Source: Ahrensia sp. (lineage in GTDB: Bacteria > Pseudomonadota > Alphaproteobacteria > Rhizobiales > Rhizobiaceae). Taken from it: 64,000 bases of DNA. Position 1 is the first letter of the stretch, and each line of letters begins with the position of its first letter. Shown piece after piece: positions 15,661 to 23,184 of this stretch. The position numbers and the translations under genes were made by a program. The stretch lies in NCBI GenBank assembly GCA_002706335.1, contig PAKZ01000035.1, forward strand, positions 123,455 through 187,454. The letters are read 5' to 3'. Below the pieces are notes generated by a model that was given only the letters and a program-made list of their open reading frames with translations, was not told where the DNA came from and did no database searches.

Positions 15661-16767
15661 TCAGGCGGCGTTTGCTCTTTCGGCGAGCGCCTTCTCGACG
15701 CGATTGCGCCCGGCATTCTTTGCCCTGTACAGCGCGCTGTCAGCCTGTTCGAAGGCGGACCAGAAGCCCATGCCCGGCTTGTCGACCACGACATAGCCGA
15801 TCGATACCGTGACCTTCAGATTGATGCCGCTGACCTCGACGGTCGAATTCTCGATGCCTTCGCGGATCCGGTCGGCGATCATCGCGGTCCGCGTCTCGTC
15901 GCAACCCGGCAGCACCAGCGCGATCTCCTCGCCGCCATAGCGCACGACGAGATCGTCGTCGCGGGCGTGCGATGCGATCGCGTCCGCCACCTGCTTGAGA
16001 ACCTTGTCGCCGCTGGCATGGCCGAACGTGTCGTTGATCGACTTGAACCGGTCGATATCGATGATCATCAGCGCATAGCGGCCCTTCTTCTGGATCCCGT
16101 TCAGCGCCAGTTCCGGCCCCTGCACATCGAATGCGCGCCGGTTCGACAAGCCTGTCAGCGGGTCGGTCGAACTGTCTCGGGCAAGGGACTCCTCCCGGTG
16201 CATCTGCACCCGGAACCGGTTCAGCGATTCCGCCGCGATCAGAACGCCGACAAAATTGACGATTATGATGGGGATGGAGATCCGTCCCAGAAGCTCCATC
16301 GCGATCGGCAGCGGCAACACAAACAGGCTGGTAATCGAAACCGAGGACAAAAGACCGAGCAGGGAGACCTTCGCCAGCGTGTAGTCCCGATTCCCGTTCA
16401 GCCACGCGAAACCGAGACCGATCGTCGTCGAAATCGCGATTCCCGCCAGCCCGGGATAGAGCCCGACTCCGCCTTCAAGAAAACGCAATCCGCCCGTCGC
16501 CGCCGCCGTCAGCAGTGCGGCGGGCAAGCCGCCAAAGGGGCCGGCCAGAATGAGAAAGACGTGTCGCAGATCGAATATGATGCCGGGAGCGAAACGCAAC
16601 GGAAATGTCATTGACACCGCCGCGGCGACCGCGAAGGTCAAGGCCGTGGCGGCGGTCTCCCACCGCGGCGACGTGCAGCGCGTGATGGCCAGCTCATGCA
16701 GGCGTCCCGCGAAAGCGACAATGCCGAGGCCCTGGAGGAAAGCTGAAAAGATAGCGATCCCGTCCAT
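15661..16767 (-). CDS. membrane-bound diguanylate cyclase (5TM-5TMR_LYT-like sensor + GGDEF)
   Basis: 368 residues. Six or so hydrophobic helices in the first 180 residues resemble the 5TM receptor module (L-R-H-V-F-L-I-L-A-G-P-F-G-G), followed by a GGDEF domain. The active-site loop reads G-G-E-E-I (278-282), a variant of GGEEF. An RxxD inhibitory site (R269-D272) sits five residues before it, so product inhibition is expected. It should make cyclic di-GMP from two GTP at the inner membrane. The input signal is unknown. ATG 16767 is the natural start. Confidence 0.88.
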   Translation of the reverse strand: MDGIAIFSAFLQGLGIVAFAGRLHELAITRCTSPRWETAATALTFAVAAAVSMTFPLRFAPGIIFDLRHVFLILAGPFGGLPAALLTAAATGGLRFLEGGVGLYPGLAGIAISTTIGLGFAWLNGNRDYTLAKVSLLGLLSSVSITSLFVLPLPIAMELLGRISIPIIIVNFVGVLIAAESLNRFRVQMHREESLARDSSTDPLTGLSNRRAFDVQGPELALNGIQKKGRYALMIIDIDRFKSINDTFGHASGDKVLKQVADAIASHARDDDLVVRYGGEEIALVLPGCDETRTAMIADRIREGIENSTVEVSGINLKVTVSIGYVVVDKPGMGFWSAFEQADSALYRAKNAGRNRVEKALAERANAA

Positions 16768-16898
16768 GTAAATCCCCGTTACTCTGTCGCGCAGACTTGC
16801 CCGGCGACGCTTGCAAACCCGTTAAAATTCGCGGGTAACAATCGGCAGGATGCTCATATCGTTAAGGAATTCATAAAACGGCTCGCGGCCGGCGCCGG

Positions 16899-17696
16899 TC
16901 AGACCGGCACCCGGATCCGGCGCCAGCGCGCCTCGATCGCCGAATAGGCGGCGAAGGCGATAAGCCCGATGCCGGTGGCGGCGAGCAGAAAAGCTCCCGC
17001 CGGAAGCGACTGGACATAATTGAGCGCCTCCTCGAGACCGGGCCTGTCCTCTGCGCCTTCGGCATTGAGAAACCGCAGCAGGAACAGGAAGGCGATCACG
17101 GCCAGCACGAAGCCGCGCGCCAGAAGCCCCGTGATCGACACCGGATCGATGATCGCCATCGCGTCCGGTCCGGCATCGAAATGGTCCGCATATTTTCGGC
17201 GCACCGCTTTCCACGCATGGGCGCATGCGACGCCGAAAACGGCAATGGCGAGCCCCAGAGACACATAATGCTGCCCGACGACCGTCGCGACCGCGTTGGC
17301 GAGAGACCCGCCGCTTCCGCCGCCGCCGTCTCCGCCCGCAAGGACGCCGAGCAGCGAAAGGGCAAACAACGCGATCGTCGAATAGGTGAAAGCGCTGACC
17401 AGCAGCCCCGCCCGTATCGCCAGACCTTTCGGGTCCGTGCCGTGCCCGTCGGGATCGAGAAAGGCCTGCACCAGCCGCCAGATCACGTAGCCCGCCAGCC
17501 CTGCCACCATCAGCCAGACGATTGCCTCACCAAAAGGTTGCCCGAGCAGCGTGCGCAACGCGTCCTTCGATCCCTTCTCCTCGCCCGAGCCGATAGCCGC
17601 CAGCAAGGCGAAAATGCCGATGATCAGATAAACCAGCCCGCGCGCGCCATAGCCCATGCGGGCCAGCGGCTTGATCCATGTCCTTGCTGCGCTCAT
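16899..17696 (-). CDS. DUF1206 family membrane protein
   Basis: 265 residues with six hydrophobic helices arranged as three pairs, each containing an R/K-x-G-Y-x-A-R-G-like stretch (A-R-M-G-Y-G-A-R-G-L-V-Y-L near the N terminus, L-L-A-R-G-F-V-L near residue 190). This triple two-helix repeat is the DUF1206 pattern. Function unknown. Ten bp downstream of the PAP2 gene on the same strand, so likely co-transcribed. The start ATG 17696 is chosen because the frame upstream belongs to the PAP2 gene region. Confidence 0.82.
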   Translation of the reverse strand: MSAARTWIKPLARMGYGARGLVYLIIGIFALLAAIGSGEEKGSKDALRTLLGQPFGEAIVWLMVAGLAGYVIWRLVQAFLDPDGHGTDPKGLAIRAGLLVSAFTYSTIALFALSLLGVLAGGDGGGGSGGSLANAVATVVGQHYVSLGLAIAVFGVACAHAWKAVRRKYADHFDAGPDAMAIIDPVSITGLLARGFVLAVIAFLFLLRFLNAEGAEDRPGLEEALNYVQSLPAGAFLLAATGIGLIAFAAYSAIEARWRRIRVPV

Positions 17697-17706
17697 CTGC
17701 CTCGCC

Positions 17707-18468
17707 TCATGTTTTCGAGTGGCCGAGATCGCCGGAGCCCGCGCTGCCGCGCGAAAGATAATGCGCCGCCAGCCAGCACAGGCTCGCCCAACCGATGCCC
17801 AGCGACCACCCGGCCAGCACGTCGCTCGGCCAGTGTACGCCGAGATAGACGCGGCTCGCGCCGATGACGATCGCGAGCACAATGGCGGCGCTGACGATGA
17901 AGACCCGCACCGAATGGCGCGGCACGAAGCGGATCGCGACGGCGGCAAGCGTCAGCCACGCAAGTGTGCCCACAGTGGCGTGGCCGCTCGGAAAACTCGA
18001 CGTGAACGTCTTGTCCAGATGATCGACCAGTTCCGGGCGCGGCCGCTCGAAGACGAGCTTCAGACCCGAGGACAAGGCGGTGCCGCCGGCGAGCGCCACG
18101 GCAAGAAAAATCGTCGCCGCCCGCTCGCGCAACAGGCCCAGCACACCGAGTGCCGCGATGGCGACCGTGACGAGGATCGGATAGCCGCCCAGCGCCGTCA
18201 GCTCCGCCGCCGTCTCCTCGAACCAGGGCGGCCCCCAGGCGTCCGACAGGTTGGCCGGATTGCGCAACGACAACAGCACCGACCGGTCGATCGCATCCGT
18301 CCAGCCATTCTGGATTGCAACCGCCAGCAAGGCGAACAGCGCGAATCCGCCAATCGACAGGGCCCACAACACCGCGATCGGCGGGTGATTGTGGTTGGGA
18401 TCGAGGCGAGAAATGGCCGAAGCGGGACGGGTCTGTCGGTCGGTTGAGGAAAAATCGGTGCGGGTCAT
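17707..18468 (-). CDS. PAP2-family phosphatase
   Basis: 253 residues, about six membrane helices. All three PAP2 motifs are visible: K-L-V-F-E-R-P-R-P, P-S-G-H-A-T, and S-R-V-Y-L-G-V-H-W-P-S-D. Members dephosphorylate lipid phosphates such as phosphatidate or undecaprenyl pyrophosphate at the periplasmic face. ATG 18468 is the first methionine before the first helix, but no strong ribosome site is seen there. Followed closely by the DUF1206 gene. Confidence 0.87.
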   Translation of the reverse strand: MTRTDFSSTDRQTRPASAISRLDPNHNHPPIAVLWALSIGGFALFALLAVAIQNGWTDAIDRSVLLSLRNPANLSDAWGPPWFEETAAELTALGGYPILVTVAIAALGVLGLLRERAATIFLAVALAGGTALSSGLKLVFERPRPELVDHLDKTFTSSFPSGHATVGTLAWLTLAAVAIRFVPRHSVRVFIVSAAIVLAIVIGASRVYLGVHWPSDVLAGWSLGIGWASLCWLAAHYLSRGSAGSGDLGHSKT

Positions 18469-18530
18469 CAGGAACCGGAACGCAGCTGCAGGCGTTCCGG
18501 TTCCGTCGCGTGATGAAGCAGGAGACGACG

Positions 18531-18797
18531 ATGCCTCCCGTTCGGTCGGAAAACGAAACCCTCTATCTGCTCTGGTACGACGAGCCGCGCAAAGAAACGG
18601 CCGTTGCCAACGGGCCGCAAACCCGCAAACTGGCCGACGGTCTCTATCTGGTTTTTTCCGCACGCAGCCGCTCGGAACTCTATCACGATGTCAAGCGCCG
18701 CCTCGATCCGCAAAGCCTGCTCGTCGCGCCACTTGCCGGCGATCCCAAATTCAAGGGAATGGCCGGTGGCGCGCTGAATTGGCTGCGCGCGAACTAG
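18531..18797 (+). CDS. hypothetical small soluble protein
   Basis: 88 residues, ending L-N-W-L-R-A-N. No family recognised. It is mixed alpha/beta with a central basic segment (S-E-L-Y-H-D-V-K-R-R-L-D-P), no signal or membrane segment. A GGAGA ribosome site favours ATG 18531 over the upstream ATG 18513. Divergent from the PAP2 gene, convergent with the epimerase gene. Confidence 0.6.
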   Translation: MPPVRSENETLYLLWYDEPRKETAVANGPQTRKLADGLYLVFSARSRSELYHDVKRRLDPQSLLVAPLAGDPKFKGMAGGALNWLRAN

Positions 18798-18815
18798 CTT
18801 CCCGCCGCTTCGGGC

Positions 18816-19772
18816 TCAGATCGCCTCGACGCCGATGGAATAACTGGTCGACCAGACCTCTCCGGCCCGGAACGCCCGCCCCCCGGCAATCGCGCCCGCG
18901 CCGTCCCGCGCCTCGAACCGCGCATTCAGCGGCTCGACGCCGAAGCCCCGAAACCGCCCGTTCCACGGCTTTGACGTCCGCCCGCCCGTCGAGATCCAGA
19001 ACAGGCAGGTCGGATAATCCTCCGCCCGCCATTTCAGCCGCACCGCATGTCCCGACTGCGGATAGACGATGCGCAGGGCGCCATCGACGCCGAACAGCTG
19101 GAACGCCTCCTCCGTCGTCTCGCTCAGCAAAGAGCCGAACGAAACCGTCCCGCCATCGACGAGCGGCAGCGCCCCGGCATCGTCGAACCGCGCGCCCGGG
19201 GCGAGCCGCGACACGCCCCTCTCGAAAGTGACCGGAAACGTCTCGCCATACGCCCAGACGCCCTCGATCAGCAACTGCTCGCCCGCCAGTCCCGGCGCGA
19301 GGATCGGATGCAGCCCGATCGGCAAGACGCAGTCGCGCCGCGCCGTCACCTCCAGCGTGAATTCCACCCGAGCCGCCCCCGGCACGCCCCGCACCGTCCG
19401 CCGCAGCCGCTCCACGGGCCTGTCCTCCGGATAGTCGATGACAAGCGCCACCGCATCGCCATCCTCCTCGCCGCGCGCCTCGAAGGTCCAGCAATTGTCC
19501 GTGCCGAACCCGTGCACGACCGGATCTGCCCCCGACTTGCCGAACGGCACGCAAGCCCACTCCCCGCCAAGAAACCGCAGATGCGCGGGTATCGTGTCGT
19601 CCCCCGCGATCGCCCCATCCCCCTGCCACGCCGCCTCCGCCAGCGGCCGCACGACCCGCCCGTCGGGAAGCGTCAGATCCAGACGATGAACGGCCCCCGA
19701 CAGCGCCCACACCTCGGCGGTGCCGTGGGACCATGAGAGGGAGTGTTTCGTACCGGGAAGGGCAATAGACAT
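18816..19772 (-). CDS. aldose 1-epimerase family protein
   Basis: 318-residue GalM-like beta-sandwich protein. Visible: E-V-W-A-L-S-G-A near the N terminus, L-P-I-G-L-H-P-I-L-A-P (histidine of the usual H-P-Y/F motif), and a late Y-P-Q-S-G-H and W-I-S-T-G-G-R. It is expected to interconvert sugar anomers or act on a related hexose; the exact sugar is unknown. ATG 19772 is preferred over the upstream ATG because GGAG lies 9 bp before it. Confidence 0.8.
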   Translation of the reverse strand: MSIALPGTKHSLSWSHGTAEVWALSGAVHRLDLTLPDGRVVRPLAEAAWQGDGAIAGDDTIPAHLRFLGGEWACVPFGKSGADPVVHGFGTDNCWTFEARGEEDGDAVALVIDYPEDRPVERLRRTVRGVPGAARVEFTLEVTARRDCVLPIGLHPILAPGLAGEQLLIEGVWAYGETFPVTFERGVSRLAPGARFDDAGALPLVDGGTVSFGSLLSETTEEAFQLFGVDGALRIVYPQSGHAVRLKWRAEDYPTCLFWISTGGRTSKPWNGRFRGFGVEPLNARFEARDGAGAIAGGRAFRAGEVWSTSYSIGVEAI

Positions 19773-19943
19773 GGGTCTGAACTCCAAAGCAGCCGCATGC
19801 TCGACTGATACTCAGGCCGAGCCCCTGATCAAGCCAACTTGTCTCCCTCTCAATCCCCCAATTGACGCTCCCCCTCCCCGCCTGCCAAGAGAGCGCGCTC
19901 CACCTGCCGGTCTGCCCGGCCTCATCCGTCCGGGATCGTGCCC

Positions 19944-20831
19944 ATGCTCATGCGCCTCGCGCCCGTCATTTTCGTCCTGCTCTGGTCGACCGGTTTCATC
20001 GGGTCCAAGCTCGGCGCGTCGGATGCCGAGCCCTTCACATTCCTGTCGCTGCGCTTCCTGATCGTGCTGGCGATCCTGTTCCCCGTGTTGCTCGTCACTG
20101 GTCGCCGGGCGCGGGGCTGGCGGGAACGGGGCCATTCCATGGTCGTCGGCATGCTGATCCACGGCGGTTATCTCGGCGGCGTCTTCTGGTCGATCCGCCA
20201 CGGCATGCCGGCCGGCGTCTCGGCGCTGATCGTCTCGCTGCAGCCTATCCTGACCTCGCTGCTCTCGGCCCCGTTGCTCGGCGAACGGCTCGCTCCGCGT
20301 CACTGGATCGGGCTCGCGCTCGGTCTCGCCGGCGCATTGCTGATCTTGGAACCGGGCCTTGCAGGCGCCTTCGATGCCGACAGCGGCATCACCGCGGCGA
20401 ATGTCGCCGCCAATCTGGTGGCCCTGATCGCCATCACCGCCTCGACCATCTATCAGAAGCGTTTCGCCACCGGCACGGACATGCTCGCCGGCGCGGTCTG
20501 GCAATATGTCGGCGCGGTGCTGCTCGTCGGCGCCGCCTCCTTCGCCTTCGAGACGCAGACGGTCCACTGGACGCCAAACTTCATCTTCGCGCTTGGCTGG
20601 CTGGTGCTGGTCCTGTCGATCGGCGCCATCTCGCTGCTGATGCTGCTGATCCGCCAAAACGCGGTCGCCAGCGTCTCGGGCCTGTTCTATCTCGTCCCCG
20701 CCTGCACCTCCGTCGTCGCCTTCTTCATGTTCGACGAAACGCTCTCGCCGCTCCAGCTCGCTGGCTTGGCTCTGGCGACGGTCGCCGTGCTGATGATCTC
20801 CCGCGTCTCGCTGAGGCGAACACCGGCCTGA
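19944..20831 (+). CDS. EamA-type DMT family transporter
   Basis: 295 residues with ten predicted membrane helices as two EamA repeats (first repeat L-L-W-S-T-G-F-I-G-S-K-L, second starting near residue 150 with T-I-Y-Q-K-R-F). Conserved R-F-L-I-V-L near helix 2 and P-I-L-T-S-L-L-S-A-P-L-L-G-E-R mark the family. Substrate is unknown; probably a metabolite exporter. The start may also be GTG 19938; the ATG at 19944 is chosen. It is followed by the ECF42-type promoter. Confidence 0.85.
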   Translation: MLMRLAPVIFVLLWSTGFIGSKLGASDAEPFTFLSLRFLIVLAILFPVLLVTGRRARGWRERGHSMVVGMLIHGGYLGGVFWSIRHGMPAGVSALIVSLQPILTSLLSAPLLGERLAPRHWIGLALGLAGALLILEPGLAGAFDADSGITAANVAANLVALIAITASTIYQKRFATGTDMLAGAVWQYVGAVLLVGAASFAFETQTVHWTPNFIFALGWLVLVLSIGAISLLMLLIRQNAVASVSGLFYLVPACTSVVAFFMFDETLSPLQLAGLALATVAVLMISRVSLRRTPA

Positions 20832-20860
20832 ACCGCCATTCGAAAAAATTTCGGCGACAT

Positions 20861-20887
20861 GTCGATTGGCCGTCGGCTTCTCCGTCA
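20861..20887 (+). promoter_or_regulatory. candidate ECF42 sigma-factor promoter
   Basis: TGTCGA (20861-20866) and CGTC (20884-20887) are separated by 17 bp, 51 bp upstream of the SRPBCC gene start. This agrees with the motif I recall for ECF42 sigma factors (-35 TGTCGA, -10 CGA/TC), and the operon itself encodes an ECF42-type sigma. It implies positive autoregulation. Confidence 0.7.
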
Positions 20888-20937
20888 TGGCGGTGAAAGC
20901 AATCCCGCTTTCGCGTTCCATTTCGGAGTAAGAGACC

Positions 20938-21453
20938 ATGACCACAATGATCGCCATGGGCGCGGTTGCCGTCGCAGCCATCGTCGCAATCCCGCTTTTC
21001 CTGCCGAACCACGCCACGGCCGAACGCAGCGCGGTCATCGCCGCCGAACCCGGCGAGCTGTTTCCGCTGATCGCCTCGAACAGCGGCTATCAGCGCTTCA
21101 ATCCCTACAAGGCGAAGGATCCCGACCTGAAGATCGAGATGTTCGGACCGGCATCCGGCATCGGCTCGGGCTTCGCCTTTGACGGCAGGGACGGCAAGGG
21201 CACGCAGACCGTCGTCGCGCTCGAGGAGAACCGTTCGGTCACGATGCAGATCGATCTCGGCGCACGGGGCAAGCCTGTCACCGTCTTCACGCTGGAGCCG
21301 GTCGGCGCGGGCGCCCGCGTCACCTGGTCCACGCGGTCCGACTTCGGGTTGAACCCGGTCGGTCGTGTCATCGGACTTTTTCTTGATGGCATGCTCGGAC
21401 CCGATTACGAAAAGGGTCTGAAATTGCTCGGAAATGCCGCCCAGGCCGCCTGA
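20938..21453 (+). CDS. SRPBCC family protein with N-terminal membrane anchor
   Basis: 171 residues. One N-terminal hydrophobic helix (A-V-A-A-I-V-A-I-P-L-F-L) is followed by a START/SRPBCC fold: S-A-V-I-A-A-E-P-G-E-L-F-P-L-I, G-Y-Q-R-F-N-P-Y, and a C-terminal helix. Such proteins bind hydrophobic ligands; several are annotated as polyketide cyclase-like. It is first in the operon with the YCII protein and sigma factor, with GGAG 8 bp upstream of ATG 20938. Confidence 0.8.
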   Translation: MTTMIAMGAVAVAAIVAIPLFLPNHATAERSAVIAAEPGELFPLIASNSGYQRFNPYKAKDPDLKIEMFGPASGIGSGFAFDGRDGKGTQTVVALEENRSVTMQIDLGARGKPVTVFTLEPVGAGARVTWSTRSDFGLNPVGRVIGLFLDGMLGPDYEKGLKLLGNAAQAA

Positions 21454-21484
21454 TCGACAACCGCTTTTCACACAGGAAATTCCC

Positions 21485-21856
21485 ATGCGTTACACCTTCT
21501 TTCTGTATCACGATGAATCCGGAGCAACCGAGGTCAGCGAAGCCGACATGGAGCGCGGCCTTCGGATGTTCGGCGAATATATCGGCGCGCTGAAGAAAGC
21601 CGGCGTCTTTGTCGACACGGACCGCCTCGCCCCCTCGCCGACCGCGACCACCCTGTCCATTCGCAATGGCGAGCGGCTCATTCAGGACGGCCCCTATGCC
21701 GAAACGAAGGAACAGCTCGGCGGCACCTTCGTCATCGACGTGCCCGACCTCGACGCCGCCATCGCCTGGGCGGAGAAATGTCCCGCCGCGCATTTCGGAA
21801 AAATCGAGATCCGCGCGTCGATCATGCCGCAGGGCGGCAATCCCTATGCCGGCTGA
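21485..21856 (+). CDS. YCII-related (DGPF) domain protein
   Basis: 123 residues. M-R-Y-T-F-F-L-Y-H-D opening strand, a central D-G-P-Y-A-E-T-K-E-Q-L-G-G (the 'DGPF' motif in its DGPY form) and I-E-I-R-A-S at the end are diagnostic of the YCII-related DGPF family. These genes are the standard partners and targets of ECF42 sigma factors. AGGAAA precedes ATG 21485. Biochemical role unknown. Confidence 0.9.
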   Translation: MRYTFFLYHDESGATEVSEADMERGLRMFGEYIGALKKAGVFVDTDRLAPSPTATTLSIRNGERLIQDGPYAETKEQLGGTFVIDVPDLDAAIAWAEKCPAAHFGKIEIRASIMPQGGNPYAG

Positions 21857-21862
21857 CGCGGC

Positions 21863-23128
21863 TTGAATGGCCGCTCGGAAATCGATGGCTCGCGCGCGGC
21901 AGCCGAAAGGGTCGCGCGCGAATCCTATGGCAAGCTGGTCGCCGTCATCGCCGCGCGCACCGGCGACATAGCGGCGGCCGAGGATGCGTTGTCGGACGCC
22001 TTTTCCAGGGCGATCCAGACCTGGCAGCGCGATGGCGTGCCGGACAATCCGGAAGGCTGGCTCGTCACCGTTGCCCGCAATCGTCTCGCCGATATCGCGC
22101 GCAGCGCCGCGATGCGCCGTTCGGCCGGGCCGGTTACCGATGCGATGGCTGATCCGAACGTCGAACTCGGCGATCCATTCGGTCTCGAAACCGACGCCGT
22201 ACCGGATCGCAGACTGCTTCTCCTTTTCGCCTGCGCTCACCCGGCGATCGACGAGACAATACACACGCCGCTCATGCTGCAGACCGTGCTTGGCTTCGAG
22301 GCATCCGACATCGCCGCCGGTTATGCCGTTCCCGCCGCCACCATGGCGCAGCGTCTGGTCCGTGCGAAACGCAAGATCAGGGATGCGCGCATTCCCTTCG
22401 CCGTTCCGTCGCAGGAAGAATATCCGGCCCGCGTCGGCGCCGTGCTCGAGGCAGTCTACGGTGCCTATTCGCTCGCGTGGAGCGACGACGCCCACGGCGA
22501 CGTGACAAGCGATGTCGGCGCGGAGGCTCTGTGGCTTGCATCCGTCATGGCCGATCAATTGCCCGACGAACCCGAAGCGCTTGGGCTGCTGGCGCTGATC
22601 GCCTATTCGCTGGCGCGGCGTCTCGCCCGCTCCGACAAGGCCGGACGCTTCGTCCCGCTGGACAATCAGGACACGTCCCTTTGGGACGCAAAGCTGATCC
22701 GGAAGGCAGGCGTCGTGCTGGAACGGGCGGCGCTCAAGGGCCGGCCGGGCCGCTTCCAGCTGGAAGCCGCCATACAGGCCCTGCATTGCGACAGGGTGAA
22801 TACCGGGACCACCGACTGGGCAGCCATTGCCCAGCTTCACGACGGTTTGCTCGCGATCGCTCCGACGCTTGGCGGCGCCGTCGCTCGTGCCGCTGCCATC
22901 GGCAATGTGGCGGGACCTTCGGCCGGACTCGCCGCGCTCGAGGTCTGCGAGAACCTGGCGCGCGGCGAAACGCTTTCGCGGTTCCAGCCCTACTGGGCGG
23001 CTCGCGCCAGACTGCACCGGGAAGCCGGCGACACCGCATCCGCCCGCAAGGCCTATGAGAAGGCCGTGGAACTGACGTCCGACGCAGGCCTCAAACTCTG
23101 GCTGCAGAAAGAACGCGACGGATTATGA
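21863..23128 (+). CDS. ECF42-group RNA polymerase sigma factor with C-terminal extension
   Basis: 421 residues. Sigma region 2 (E-D-A-L-S-D-A-F-S-R-A-I-Q-T-W, N-P-E-G-W-L-V-T-V-A-R-N) and region 4 (L-G-F-E-A-S-D-I-A-A-G-Y, A-T-M-A-Q-R-L-V-R-A-K) occupy about 180 residues. A long TPR-like helical extension follows (G-A-Y-S-L-A-W-S, A-L-H-C-D). This architecture without an anti-sigma gene, next to a DGPF gene, defines ECF42. The only in-frame start near the operon is TTG 21863, six bp after the YCII stop, suggesting coupled, low-level translation. Confidence 0.88.
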   Translation: MNGRSEIDGSRAAAERVARESYGKLVAVIAARTGDIAAAEDALSDAFSRAIQTWQRDGVPDNPEGWLVTVARNRLADIARSAAMRRSAGPVTDAMADPNVELGDPFGLETDAVPDRRLLLLFACAHPAIDETIHTPLMLQTVLGFEASDIAAGYAVPAATMAQRLVRAKRKIRDARIPFAVPSQEEYPARVGAVLEAVYGAYSLAWSDDAHGDVTSDVGAEALWLASVMADQLPDEPEALGLLALIAYSLARRLARSDKAGRFVPLDNQDTSLWDAKLIRKAGVVLERAALKGRPGRFQLEAAIQALHCDRVNTGTTDWAAIAQLHDGLLAIAPTLGGAVARAAAIGNVAGPSAGLAALEVCENLARGETLSRFQPYWAARARLHREAGDTASARKAYEKAVELTSDAGLKLWLQKERDGL

Positions 23129-23184
23129 AAATCCGGTTTTCCTAAGCCGCGAGAGCTCCGATCGTTGCGGTCCAGGCTCCCCTG

